From Arenibacter certesii DSM 19833 (GTDB taxonomy: Bacteria; Bacteroidota; Bacteroidia; Flavobacteriales; Flavobacteriaceae), in the NCBI RefSeq assembly GCF_000429545.1, contig NZ_AUCB01000023.1, positions 1-64,000 of the forward strand: a DNA stretch of 64,000 nt. The letters are read 5' to 3'. Position numbers and translations under genes: made by a program. How positions within the stretch are numbered: the first letter of the stretch is position 1; each line of letters starts with the position of its first letter. Of the stretch, positions 17,364-25,842 are shown piece by piece. The notes beneath the pieces are model-generated. The model was not told the origin of the DNA and made no database searches. It saw only the letters and a list, made by a program, of their open reading frames with translations.

Positions 17364-17984
17364 TTAATGTCTCGCTTCTAAAACTTTAACGACGTCCTTT
17401 AATTTGTATCCTTTTGCCTGAAGCAGTATCAGATAATGGAAAAGAAGATCCGCACTTTCCTCTTTAAAAAGGGTCTCATTATTGTCCATAGCCTCTATGA
17501 CCACCTCTACGGCTTCTTCACCCACTTTTTGGGCTACTTTGTTAATGCCACTTTTAAAAAGCGAAGAAACATAACTGGATTTAGCACCTTCGGGAGTTGA
17601 TACTGTTCCGTCTGCTTGGGCTTTTCTATTTTCTATAATGTTTTCCAATTCACTTAAAAATTCGAAACCACCTGTATTTTCTTGTCCCCAACAAGTATCT
17701 GTTCCTTTATGGCAAGTAGGTCCCACAGGATCTACTGTTACCAATAGCGTATCACTATCGCAGTCCGACTGAATCGTGATTAAATTAAGAAAGTTGCCAC
17801 TTTCCTCTCCTTTGGTCCAAAGGCGGTTTTTTGTGCGACTGAAGAAAGTGACTTTTTTGGTCGCTACAGTAAGGTCATAAGCTTCCTGATTCATATAGCC
17901 CAACATAAGTACGTTCTTCGTTTTAGCGTCTTGTATTATAGCTGGAACCAATCCGTCCTTATTCTTATTAAAATCTATGGTCAT
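17364..17984 (-). CDS. hisIE: Bifunctional phosphoribosyl-AMP cyclohydrolase / phosphoribosyl-ATP diphosphatase
   Basis: Carries out steps two and three of histidine synthesis in the cytosol. The HisI cyclohydrolase half (about residues 1-105) has the metal-binding DCDSDTLLVTVDPVGPTCH pattern with the Cys and Asp ligands; the HisE half (about 110-206) has the four-helix GEEAVEVVIEA and KEESADLLFHYL helices. A fusion, as in many bacteria, at the usual length. It is the last gene of the his operon, 82 bases after hisF. Confidence 0.96.
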   Translation of the reverse strand: MTIDFNKNKDGLVPAIIQDAKTKNVLMLGYMNQEAYDLTVATKKVTFFSRTKNRLWTKGEESGNFLNLITIQSDCDSDTLLVTVDPVGPTCHKGTDTCWGQENTGGFEFLSELENIIENRKAQADGTVSTPEGAKSSYVSSLFKSGINKVAQKVGEEAVEVVIEAMDNNETLFKEESADLLFHYLILLQAKGYKLKDVVKVLEARH

Positions 17985-18066
17985 TTTTTAAAAATTGATG
18001 TATTGGTGGCTTTTAAAAAGAGAGGTTTTTATTCTTTATCTCTTTACGGCATTACCCCATCACGAT

Positions 18067-18822
18067 TTATAATCTAACTGGAATTGCATTTCTATGCAAC
18101 TCTTCTTTTAATTCTTTAATAGATATTTCTTTAAAATGAAATACACTAGCAGCCAGTGCTGCATCGGCCTTCCCATCAATAAAGGTGTCAGTAAAATGGG
18201 AGATTTTACCCGCTCCACCAGAGGCAATTATAGGAATATTTAGTTCTGTTGATAGTTTTGCCAAAGCTTCGTTAGCAAATCCATTCTTAGTCCCATCATG
18301 GTTCATACTCGTAAATAATATTTCCCCTGCACCACGTTCTTCCACTTCTTTGGCCCAATTGAAGAGGTTGAGCTTAGTAGGTACTTTCCCTCCTACCAAA
18401 TGTACAATCCACTCCCCATCTATCTCTTTAGCATCAATAGCCACAACAATACATTGTGAACCAAATTTGGCGACTAGATCATTGATCAATTGTGGATTTT
18501 TTACTGCGGACGAATTAATGGAAACCTTATCTGCTCCATTTTGCAAAAGAATATCTACATCTTCCACAGACGATATTCCCCCACCCACGGTAAAAGGGAT
18601 ATTCACCTTCTCGGCCACTCGCAAAACAAGATCTGCCAAGGTACGTCTGCCCTCTTCTGTTGCAGAGATATCTAAAAAAACCAATTCATCTGCTCCTGTT
18701 TTGGCATATATTTCTGCTAATTCCACTGGATCCCCTGCATCCCGGAGATCTACAAAATTAACACCTTTAACTGTTCTTCCATTTTTAATATCTAAACAGG
18801 GTATGATTCTTTTTGTTAGCAT
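18067..18822 (-). CDS. hisF: Imidazole glycerol phosphate synthase, cyclase subunit
   Basis: Beta/alpha barrel that uses ammonia from HisH to close the imidazole ring, giving imidazole glycerol phosphate and AICAR. The start [15 protein letters not shown] contains the catalytic Asp11-equivalent; the second catalytic Asp lies in AIDAKEIDG (about residue 130), and the phosphate loops are VGGGIS and ASGGAG. 251 residues, standard. It sits between hisA and hisIE, 66 bases after hisA. Confidence 0.97.
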   Translation of the reverse strand: MLTKRIIPCLDIKNGRTVKGVNFVDLRDAGDPVELAEIYAKTGADELVFLDISATEEGRRTLADLVLRVAEKVNIPFTVGGGISSVEDVDILLQNGADKVSINSSAVKNPQLINDLVAKFGSQCIVVAIDAKEIDGEWIVHLVGGKVPTKLNLFNWAKEVEERGAGEILFTSMNHDGTKNGFANEALAKLSTELNIPIIASGGAGKISHFTDTFIDGKADAALAASVFHFKEISIKELKEELHRNAIPVRL

Positions 18823-18888
18823 ACTATTTTTTTAAAGACCAATTATTCCTTTTCCTATTGATAGAATTGATATTGGCCATATCTATGT

Positions 18889-19626
18889 TTAATTTGATTT
18901 ATTAGTTAAAATAAATTCTTCCAATTGTTTTAAGGTAATCCTATTCTCATAAATTGCCTTTCCAATTATTGTGCCTTCACAACCTAATTCTGCCAATTGG
19001 GGAAGCTCATCAAAAGTAGAGATACCGCCACTTGCAATAAGAAAAAGCTGAGGCCCACATTGGGCAATAATTCTTTCATACAGTTCAAAGGATGGGCCCT
19101 GTAACATTCCATCTTTACTTATATCGGTACAAATTACTGATTTTATCCCTTCCTTTTGATACGTTTGTATAAAGGGAATTAGTTCCTCCTTGGATTCCTC
19201 TGTCCATCCAGAAACAGCAACCATTTCATTTTTTGCATCGGCGCCAAGTATAATTTTATTAGCTCCGTAGGTTGTGATCCACCTTATAAATGTTTCTGGG
19301 TCTTTCACCGCTATACTACCCCCGGTGATTTGGTTTGCTCCACTTTCAAATGCAATTTTTAAATCTACATCGGTCTTTAGTCCACCTCCAAAATCAATTT
19401 TCAAACTCGTTTGGTTAGCAATCCGCTCCAGTACTTTATAATTTACAATATGGCTCGCCTTTGCACCATCCAAGTCTACCAAGTGCAGGTATTCTATACC
19501 ATGAGCCTCAAATTCTTTGGCCACCTCCAAAGGGTTTTCATTGTATATTTTTTTGGTATTGTAATCCCCTTTGGAAAGACGCACACATTTTCCGTCTATA
19601 ATATCTATTGCCGGTATTATTCTCAT
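18889..19626 (-). CDS. hisA: Phosphoribosylformimino-5-aminoimidazole carboxamide ribotide isomerase
   Basis: Isomerises ProFAR to PRFAR, the fourth step of the pathway. It begins [20 protein letters not shown], with the catalytic Asp at residue 8; the second catalytic Asp lies in TDISKDGM near 170. Phosphate-binding loops FGGGLK and ASGGIS are present. 245 residues, full length. It starts 14 bases downstream of hisH. Confidence 0.97.
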   Translation of the reverse strand: MRIIPAIDIIDGKCVRLSKGDYNTKKIYNENPLEVAKEFEAHGIEYLHLVDLDGAKASHIVNYKVLERIANQTSLKIDFGGGLKTDVDLKIAFESGANQITGGSIAVKDPETFIRWITTYGANKIILGADAKNEMVAVSGWTEESKEELIPFIQTYQKEGIKSVICTDISKDGMLQGPSFELYERIIAQCGPQLFLIASGGISTFDELPQLAELGCEGTIIGKAIYENRITLKQLEEFILTNKSN

Positions 19627-19640
19627 TATGTTATTTTATT

Positions 19641-20228
19641 CTAATTGATATGGACAAGAAAATTTTTCAAAATCCGCTCCCCCACTAAACTACTTTTTTC
19701 GGGATGAAATTGGGTTCCGAAAAAGTTATCCTTTTGTAGGGCCGCACTATAGTTTATTGCATAGTCAGACTGGGCAATGGTTTCTTTACAAACCGGAGCG
19801 TAATAACTATGTACTAGATATATATGCTCATTTTCCTTTACCTCCTTGAATAATTTTGATTTCAAGTTACTGATTTGATTCCATCCGATTTGTGGTACTT
19901 TTACGGTTTTGGGAAATTTAACCACCTCCACGTCAAAAATTCCAAGCCCTAAGGTATTGCCTTCTTGGGAAGATTTACACATCAGTTGCATGCCCAGGCA
20001 AATTCCTAAAACTGGTTGTTTTAATTCAGGGATAATAGAGTCTAGCTTACTGGCACGTAGTTTTTTCATGGCACTACTAGCTTCACCAACCCCAGGAAAG
20101 ATAACCTTGTCCGCTTCCTTAATTTCCTTTACATCATGACTAAGCACCGCCTCATATCCCAATCGTTGGATAGCAAATTTAATACTTTGAATATTTCCGG
20201 CCCCGTAATCGATTATTACTATTTTCAT
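19641..20228 (-). CDS. hisH: Imidazole glycerol phosphate synthase, glutaminase subunit
   Basis: Class I glutamine amidotransferase supplying ammonia to HisF. The nucleophile Cys lies in LGICLGMQL (about residue 77) and the His-Glu of the triad in FHPEKS (about 177-179); the FPGVG oxyanion strand is near 47. 195 residues. It lies between hisB and hisA, 24 bases after hisB. Confidence 0.97.
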   Translation of the reverse strand: MKIVIIDYGAGNIQSIKFAIQRLGYEAVLSHDVKEIKEADKVIFPGVGEASSAMKKLRASKLDSIIPELKQPVLGICLGMQLMCKSSQEGNTLGLGIFDVEVVKFPKTVKVPQIGWNQISNLKSKLFKEVKENEHIYLVHSYYAPVCKETIAQSDYAINYSAALQKDNFFGTQFHPEKSSLVGERILKNFLVHIN

Positions 20229-20252
20229 TCTTCGTTTTTAACGATGCTTACT

Positions 20253-21431
20253 TTACAATAGGCCCTTGGTACTGGGTAGTACCATTTTCTCTACATCACG
20301 TTTTAATGCCATTTTAATAGCTTTTGCAAAGGCTTTAAAAATAGCCTCTATCTTATGGTGCTCATTGGTTCCCTCGGCTTTAATATTTAAATTGGCTTTT
20401 GCCCCATCTGTAAAGGATTTAAAGAAATGATAAAACATTTCTGTTGGCATCTTTCCTATCATCTCCCGCTTAAAATCTGCTTCCCAGACCAACCAATTAC
20501 GTCCGCCAAAATCGATAGCCACTTGGGCTAAACAATCATCCATTGGCAAACAGAATCCATAGCGTTCCATTCCAAGCTTATTTCCCAAGGCTTTATGGAA
20601 AACCTCTCCTAAGGCTATTGCGGTATCTTCTATGGTATGGTGTTCATCTATTTCCAAATCCCCTTTAACCTTAATATCTAGATCCATCTGGCCATGTCTA
20701 GCCAGCTGGTCCAACATATGATCAAAAAAATCTAAGCCCGTATCAATGTTACTCTTCCCGGTACCATCTAAATTTAATTTTATATAGATATCGGTTTCAT
20801 GCGTTTTTCTATAGGTTTCAGAAACCCTGTTCTTTAATTTTAAAAACTCATATATCTTCTCCCAATCATTGCTTTCAAGTGCTATATGGGAATCCAAGTC
20901 CTTACGTTTTACAGTAATCTCCCCTACTCCAAAATTGGTCTCATCATTAATGAATATTCCTTGGGCGCCAAGGTTTTTGGCTAATTCTATATCTGTTAAA
21001 CGATCTCCTATTACAAAAGAATTAGATAGATCGTACGCTTCTGAAAAGTATTCCGTTAATAATCCTGTTCTTGGTTTACGCGTAGCTGCATTTTCATGTG
21101 GAAAGGTTTTGTCCATAAAAACCTTATCAAAAACAACTCCTTCCCCCTCAAAGGTTTTCATTATAAAGTTATGGACAGGCCAAAAGGTATCTTCTGGAAA
21201 AGAATCTGTTCCCAATCCATCTTGATTAGTCACCATTACCAGCTCATAGTCTAGCTCCTTGGCTATCTTACTTAAAAAAGTAAATGCCTTGGGATAAAAT
21301 TCTAATTTTTCAAAAGAATCGATTTGCTCATCAGCTGGTTCCTTGATCATCGTTCCATCCCGATCTATAAAAAGGACCTGTTTCCCTATTTTACCAACTT
21401 GGTCAGCATTTTTATTTACTTCTATACTCAT
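20253..21431 (-). CDS. hisB: Bifunctional histidinol-phosphatase / imidazoleglycerol-phosphate dehydratase
   Basis: N-terminal HAD phosphatase (about residues 15-180, FIDRDGTM motif with both Asp nucleophile and acid) joined to the dehydratase domain (about 200-392, with the manganese-binding [13 protein letters not shown] and DEHHTIEDT motifs). It thus provides two separate steps of the pathway. The fusion occurs in Bacteroidota and Gammaproteobacteria. It starts two bases after the hisC stop. Confidence 0.97.
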   Translation of the reverse strand: MSIEVNKNADQVGKIGKQVLFIDRDGTMIKEPADEQIDSFEKLEFYPKAFTFLSKIAKELDYELVMVTNQDGLGTDSFPEDTFWPVHNFIMKTFEGEGVVFDKVFMDKTFPHENAATRKPRTGLLTEYFSEAYDLSNSFVIGDRLTDIELAKNLGAQGIFINDETNFGVGEITVKRKDLDSHIALESNDWEKIYEFLKLKNRVSETYRKTHETDIYIKLNLDGTGKSNIDTGLDFFDHMLDQLARHGQMDLDIKVKGDLEIDEHHTIEDTAIALGEVFHKALGNKLGMERYGFCLPMDDCLAQVAIDFGGRNWLVWEADFKREMIGKMPTEMFYHFFKSFTDGAKANLNIKAEGTNEHHKIEAIFKAFAKAIKMALKRDVEKMVLPSTKGLL

Positions 21432-21433
21432 AA

Positions 21434-22492
21434 TTAAGCGGTTGTTATTTGTTGTAAAACACGAATCAATTTTTTATTCTCTTCTTTGGTCCCAACGGTA
21501 AACCTCAAGGTATTCTCACAAAGTGGCTCCGAAGTCCTGTTCCTAACTACGATACCGTTTTCCAATAGCTGCTTATACCTATTTGTAGCGTTGTCTACCT
21601 TGACCAGAATGAAATTAGCATCCGAGTCATAAACTTTTTCCACAAAATTTAATTCCCCTAATACTTTGGAAAGCCTTTCTCTCTCTAATAAGATATCCGA
21701 TATTTCTTTATTCACGGCATTTACATCTAAAATACGCTCCAATGCCCTTTTCTGGCTCAATTCATTTACATTATAGGGAGCCTTTATTTTATTCAGGACA
21801 TTAATAATTTCATTGGAAGCGTAACAAATCCCTAATCTTACTCCTGCCATTCCAAATGCTTTGGACAACGTTTGGGTGACTACCAGATTGGGATATTGGT
21901 CCAATTTACTGATCCAGCTTTCTTCCTTAGAAAAATCAATATAAGCCTCATCCACTACCACTAGTCCTTTAAAATTTTCTAAAAGCTCTTTAACGAGATG
22001 GTTATTAAAACTATTTGCGGTAGGATTATTGGGCGAACAAAGAAATAGCAGTTTAGTTTTTTCATTAGCTAATTTTAGGATTTCGGGAACATTAGGTTCA
22101 AAATCTTGAGTTAATAAAATTTTATTATTCTCCACATTATTTATACCAGCTAAAACATGGTACATCCCATACGTAGGGGGTAATGTAATTATATGATCTT
22201 CCTTGGGTTCACAAAAAGCCCTGAACAATAGGTCTAAAACTTCATCACTCCCATTTCCCAATAGGATTTGATGTGCCGATACGCCTTTATTAGTGGCCAA
22301 TGCCCCTTTTAAGTTTCTTTGCTGAGGATCTGGATATCTATTTACCCCTGTTTCAAATGGATTTTCATTTGCATCCAAAAATACCATCTGGGATCCGTCA
22401 GAAACATATTCGTCCCTAGCTGAAGAATAAGGCCTTAATGCCCTTACATTCTTACGGACTAAATTATTTATATCAAAAGTGTTGTGGTTCAT
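21434..22492 (-). CDS. hisC: Histidinol-phosphate aminotransferase
   Basis: PLP-dependent fold-type I aminotransferase that converts imidazole acetol phosphate to histidinol phosphate using glutamate. The PLP lysine is in [14 protein letters not shown] (about residue 212); [11 protein letters not shown] and CSPNNPT are the cofactor and substrate loops. 352 residues. It sits between hisD and hisB. Confidence 0.96.
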   Translation of the reverse strand: MNHNTFDINNLVRKNVRALRPYSSARDEYVSDGSQMVFLDANENPFETGVNRYPDPQQRNLKGALATNKGVSAHQILLGNGSDEVLDLLFRAFCEPKEDHIITLPPTYGMYHVLAGINNVENNKILLTQDFEPNVPEILKLANEKTKLLFLCSPNNPTANSFNNHLVKELLENFKGLVVVDEAYIDFSKEESWISKLDQYPNLVVTQTLSKAFGMAGVRLGICYASNEIINVLNKIKAPYNVNELSQKRALERILDVNAVNKEISDILLERERLSKVLGELNFVEKVYDSDANFILVKVDNATNRYKQLLENGIVVRNRTSEPLCENTLRFTVGTKEENKKLIRVLQQITTA

Positions 22493-22563
22493 TTCTAATT
22501 TTTAATACTAATAGGGAAACCATATTTACGAATACCATTTCGCTTATCTTTCCCTTACTAAAT

Positions 22564-23844
22564 TTATAAACTTTTTAATCTTAGGGATACTGCATTCTTG
22601 TGGGCAAACAAGCCTTCGGCCTCTGCCATTAACTCTATAGTTTCCCCAATCCCTTGAATACCTTGTTTGGATATCTTTTGAAAAGTAATCGCTTTCATAA
22701 AGCTATCTAGGTTTACGCCGCTGTATTGTTTGGCATAACCGTTGGTAGGAAGGGTATGATTGGTTCCGGACGCGTAGTCCCCCGCACTTTCTGGCGTATA
22801 GTTGCCTATAAACACGGATCCTGCATTATAGGTCCTATCCAAAAAAAATGACTCATTCTCCACACAAAGAATATAATGCTCCGGCCCATATTCATTAATT
22901 AGCTCAACAGCGATATCCTTATCCTCTACATAGATCAACTTACTGTTTGCAATAGATTTTTTAGCGATTTCCTGACGAGGCAACAGTTTTATTTGCTCTT
23001 CTACTTCGCGTTCAACCTCACTTATCAGCAATTTGGAAGTAGACACAAGAATTACTTGGCTATCTGCACCGTGTTCGGCCTGACTCAATAAATCGGATGC
23101 TACAAAAGCCGCATTAGCAGAGTCGTCTGCCATTACTAGAAGCTCACTTGGCCCGGCTGGCATGTCGATTGCAATACCATATTTAGTGGCAATCTGCTTA
23201 GCAACGGTTACATATTGATTCCCTGGACCAAATATTTTGTATACTTGAGGAATAGTTTCTGTTCCAAAGGTCATTCCAGCAATAGCTTGCACTCCACCAA
23301 CTTTAAAAATTTTAGTTACTCCACAGAGATTCGCCGTATACAGAATAGCAGGATGCAATTTCCCTTCTTTATTTGGGGGGGAGCAAAGTACAATTTCCTT
23401 ACAACCAGCCAAATTAGCGGGTACGGTCAACATTAGAACTGTAGAGAATAGTGGAGCTGTTCCTCCCGGAATATATAATCCCACTTTTTGGATAGGTCTC
23501 TTCTCTTGCCAACAATGAACACCTGTAGAAGTCTCTACGGACACTCTATCTGTTCGCTGGGCATCATGAAACTTTTCAATATTTCTTTTAGCTAGTTGAA
23601 TAGCTAATTTTAAATTTTCGGGAACTTGTGAAGCTGCTATTTCTATTTCTTCTTTGGTTACCGAGAAGTTTTCAATTGAAACGCGGTCAAATTTTTCAGT
23701 ATACGTTTTAATCGCCGTATCTCCGCTATTTTTTACCTCCAGGAAAATAGGATCTACCATTTTTTCAATATCGGCCACAGTTTGGGTAGGTCTTTTTAAA
23801 AGGGAGGTCCAATCCTTTTTAATGGGGTTATAAATCTTGTTCAT
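22564..23844 (-). CDS. hisD: Histidinol dehydrogenase
   Basis: Zinc enzyme that oxidises histidinol to histidine with two NAD, the last step. The signature VTVAKQIATKYGIAIDMPAGPSE and the zinc-site motifs SQAEHGADSQ and the C-terminal SAGDYASGTNHTLPT are all present. 426 residues, full length. It starts 53 bases after hisG. Confidence 0.97.
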   Translation of the reverse strand: MNKIYNPIKKDWTSLLKRPTQTVADIEKMVDPIFLEVKNSGDTAIKTYTEKFDRVSIENFSVTKEEIEIAASQVPENLKLAIQLAKRNIEKFHDAQRTDRVSVETSTGVHCWQEKRPIQKVGLYIPGGTAPLFSTVLMLTVPANLAGCKEIVLCSPPNKEGKLHPAILYTANLCGVTKIFKVGGVQAIAGMTFGTETIPQVYKIFGPGNQYVTVAKQIATKYGIAIDMPAGPSELLVMADDSANAAFVASDLLSQAEHGADSQVILVSTSKLLISEVEREVEEQIKLLPRQEIAKKSIANSKLIYVEDKDIAVELINEYGPEHYILCVENESFFLDRTYNAGSVFIGNYTPESAGDYASGTNHTLPTNGYAKQYSGVNLDSFMKAITFQKISKQGIQGIGETIELMAEAEGLFAHKNAVSLRLKSL

Positions 23845-23897
23845 CCGTTATATATGCTATTTTCCAATTTGATGACTGGAAAAATTGATAATTAAAA

Positions 23898-24755
23898 TTA
23901 GAGTACCATTTTTTCTATAGGACAGACTAAAATACCTTCGGCACCCGCCTCTTTTAGCTCTTGGATAACTTCCCAAAATTTGTCCTTATTAATTACGGTA
24001 TGTACAGAACTCCAGCCTTCCTTTGCCAATGGGAGTACGGTAGGACTTCTCATTCCTGGCAAAAGATCTATGATCTCCTTTAGCTTATCGTTTGGTGCGT
24101 TTAATAATACATATTTACTTTTTCTAGCAAGTAATACAGATTTGATCCTAAAGTGTAATTTATCCAATAACAGAGTGCTCTCAGGAGATATTTTTGGGGA
24201 AACGGCCAAGACCGCTTCACTCGTTAGCATTACCTCTACTTCTTTTAAGTTGTTTTTAAATAAGGTACTACCGCTGGATACAATATCACAAATGGCATCT
24301 GCCAATCCAATGTTTGGTGCTATCTCTACGGATCCGGTGATTATATGGAGATCTGCTTTTACCCCTTTGCTCGAAAGATAATTATCTACTGTGTTGGGAT
24401 AGGATGTGGCAATTCTTTTTCCTTGGAAATCCTTTACGGAGTTATAATTTGCAGATTTAGGAATCGCTAGGGAGACCTTACATTTAGAAAACCCCAATTT
24501 TTCTACAATGGATATATCATTTCCTTTTTCAATCAGCACATTTTCTCCTATGATGGCGATATCTACAACCCCATCACGTAAATATTGAGGAATATCTCCA
24601 TTCCGAAGATAAAATACCTCCAAAGGGAAATTTCTGGAACTTGCCTTTAGTTGATCTTTTCCGTTATCAATAGAGATTCCACAATCTTTTAAAATCTGAA
24701 GAGAATCTACATTTAAACGACCACTTTTTTGAATTGCAATTTTAATTTTATTCAT
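23898..24755 (-). CDS. hisG: ATP phosphoribosyltransferase, long form
   Basis: Catalyses the committed first step, joining ATP and PRPP. At 285 residues it is the long form that carries its own C-terminal regulatory domain (about 205-285, ending EGILVCPIEKMVL), which in this group allows feedback inhibition by histidine; no HisZ is needed. The N-terminal periplasmic-binding-protein-like catalytic fold is intact, with the PRPP loop DIVSSGSTL near residue 157. First structural gene of the operon, after the leader and attenuator. Confidence 0.96.
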   Translation of the reverse strand: MNKIKIAIQKSGRLNVDSLQILKDCGISIDNGKDQLKASSRNFPLEVFYLRNGDIPQYLRDGVVDIAIIGENVLIEKGNDISIVEKLGFSKCKVSLAIPKSANYNSVKDFQGKRIATSYPNTVDNYLSSKGVKADLHIITGSVEIAPNIGLADAICDIVSSGSTLFKNNLKEVEVMLTSEAVLAVSPKISPESTLLLDKLHFRIKSVLLARKSKYVLLNAPNDKLKEIIDLLPGMRSPTVLPLAKEGWSSVHTVINKDKFWEVIQELKEAGAEGILVCPIEKMVL

Positions 24756-24805
24756 TCGTATTTTTTTATTTGTCCGAGCAGATCAAATCATAATTTTAAA
24801 TAGAA

Positions 24806-24831
24806 AACCCGTTTGATTGCTCAAACGGGTT
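24806..24831 (-). terminator. Histidine attenuator hairpin
   Basis: A perfect 11-pair inverted repeat, AACCCGTTTGA with TCAAACGGGTT, four-base loop, followed on the minus strand by TTTTCTATTT. It lies 30 bases after the leader peptide stop and about 50 bases before hisG, the position of a transcriptional attenuator. The T tract is interrupted but adequate. Confidence 0.85.
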
Positions 24832-24861
24832 AGAATATAGTATAGGTACAACAACACATTC

Positions 24862-24918
24862 CTAGCTCGCCTGAACGAAGGTATAGAAATGATGATGATG
24901 TTTCCTGTTGTTTTTCAT
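24862..24918 (-). CDS. hisL: Histidine operon leader peptide
   Basis: An 18-residue frame reading MKNNRKHHHHFYTFVQAS with four consecutive His codons (all CAT), directly upstream of a terminator hairpin and hisG. Ribosome stalling on the His run when charged tRNA-His is scarce would be expected to prevent the terminator forming, as in the classical his attenuator of enterobacteria. The frame matches no other gene and is short, so the case rests on the His run and the position. A TACTTTTG element (24926-24933) just upstream resembles a -7 box, which would put the transcript start very near the leader start. Confidence 0.85.
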   Translation of the reverse strand: MKNNRKHHHHFYTFVQAS

Positions 24919-24925
24919 ACTATTA

Positions 24926-24933
24926 CAAAAGTA
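24926..24933 (-). promoter_or_regulatory. Possible -7 element of the his operon
   Basis: TACTTTTG on the minus strand matches the Bacteroidota -7 consensus TAnnTTTG, eight bases before the leader start codon. A clean -33 TTTG is not seen at the expected distance, so this is tentative. Confidence 0.4.
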
Positions 24934-25014
24934 AAATATATTTTCAACCTTGTGAAATTTATACAACACAATTTGAATCGAAATTGTTATATAAAATCTA
25001 TATTAAAGTTATGT

Positions 25015-25830
25015 TTATTGATTCCCAAGAATTATTGGTAATCCAGACTCACCGCTTCCAATAACAATAACCTTGGAATTTGGGGATTCAGATAGCTTTA
25101 TGGTCGCATCTATACCCTTGTCCTGAAGAATCCTATCATTCAGAGAAGCGCTTAGAATTAAGTTTGCATCGGCTTTACCCTGAGCTTCAATTCTAACTTT
25201 TTCAGCTTCCTTTTGTGCAGTTACAAGTCTAAACTCATACTCCAAAGATTCTTGCTCTTGTTTTAGTTTTCGCTCAATCGCCTCCTTAATAGTAGCTGGT
25301 AAGGTAACATCCCTCACCAAAATATCGTTCAACTGAACATATTGGTTTTGTACTATTTTCTTTGATTCTTCAAAAATTTCATGCTGAATGGCATCCCTTT
25401 TACTAGAATACAGTTGTTCTGGCGTATAACGGCCAACAACAGACCTAGCCGCAGAACGAATAGCAGGCAAAAGAACCCTTTGAACATAATCTTCACCTTT
25501 TTCCTGGTGCAATTTCCCTAGTTCCTGACGAACAGGCTCAAACCATATAGATGCATCCAATTTAATATCCAATCCATTGGAAGACAATACGTTCATTTTT
25601 TCAAAAACCTCTTGCTGTCTTACCTCGTAGATCGTAACACTGTTCCATGGAGCTACAAGATTAAACCCTTCTCCTAAGGGTGGCTCATCAGTAACTACAC
25701 CCCCTCCAAACGTTCGGTACAGAACACCTGCCTGTCCAGAATCTATGGTAACAGCAGATTTAGAAATTAATATTACTACTACAATAAAAGCAAATACTAC
25801 TGGCAACGCAATTTTAGGTAATTTATCCAT
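25015..25830 (-). CDS. Prohibitin-family (SPFH/Band 7) membrane protein
   Basis: A 271-residue protein anchored by one N-terminal membrane segment (about residues 8-28) with an SPFH domain after it (about 30-210) and a coiled-coil tail rich in Ala, Glu and Lys (EYEFRLVTAQKEAEKVRIEAQGKA). Prohibitin-like proteins form large ring scaffolds in the membrane and often modulate proteases. The C-terminus is less hydrophobic and ends in Gly-rich sequence. It follows the VWA membrane protein gene by 12 bases, so the two are probably cotranscribed. Confidence 0.88.
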   Translation of the reverse strand: MDKLPKIALPVVFAFIVVVILISKSAVTIDSGQAGVLYRTFGGGVVTDEPPLGEGFNLVAPWNSVTIYEVRQQEVFEKMNVLSSNGLDIKLDASIWFEPVRQELGKLHQEKGEDYVQRVLLPAIRSAARSVVGRYTPEQLYSSKRDAIQHEIFEESKKIVQNQYVQLNDILVRDVTLPATIKEAIERKLKQEQESLEYEFRLVTAQKEAEKVRIEAQGKADANLILSASLNDRILQDKGIDATIKLSESPNSKVIVIGSGESGLPIILGNQ

Positions 25831-25842
25831 TCAAGTTATTTA

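Noticed and set aside
18017-18045. A seven-pair hairpin between hisF and hisIE
   Set aside because: The loop is long and no strong T tract follows; chance pairing or a processing site is equally likely.
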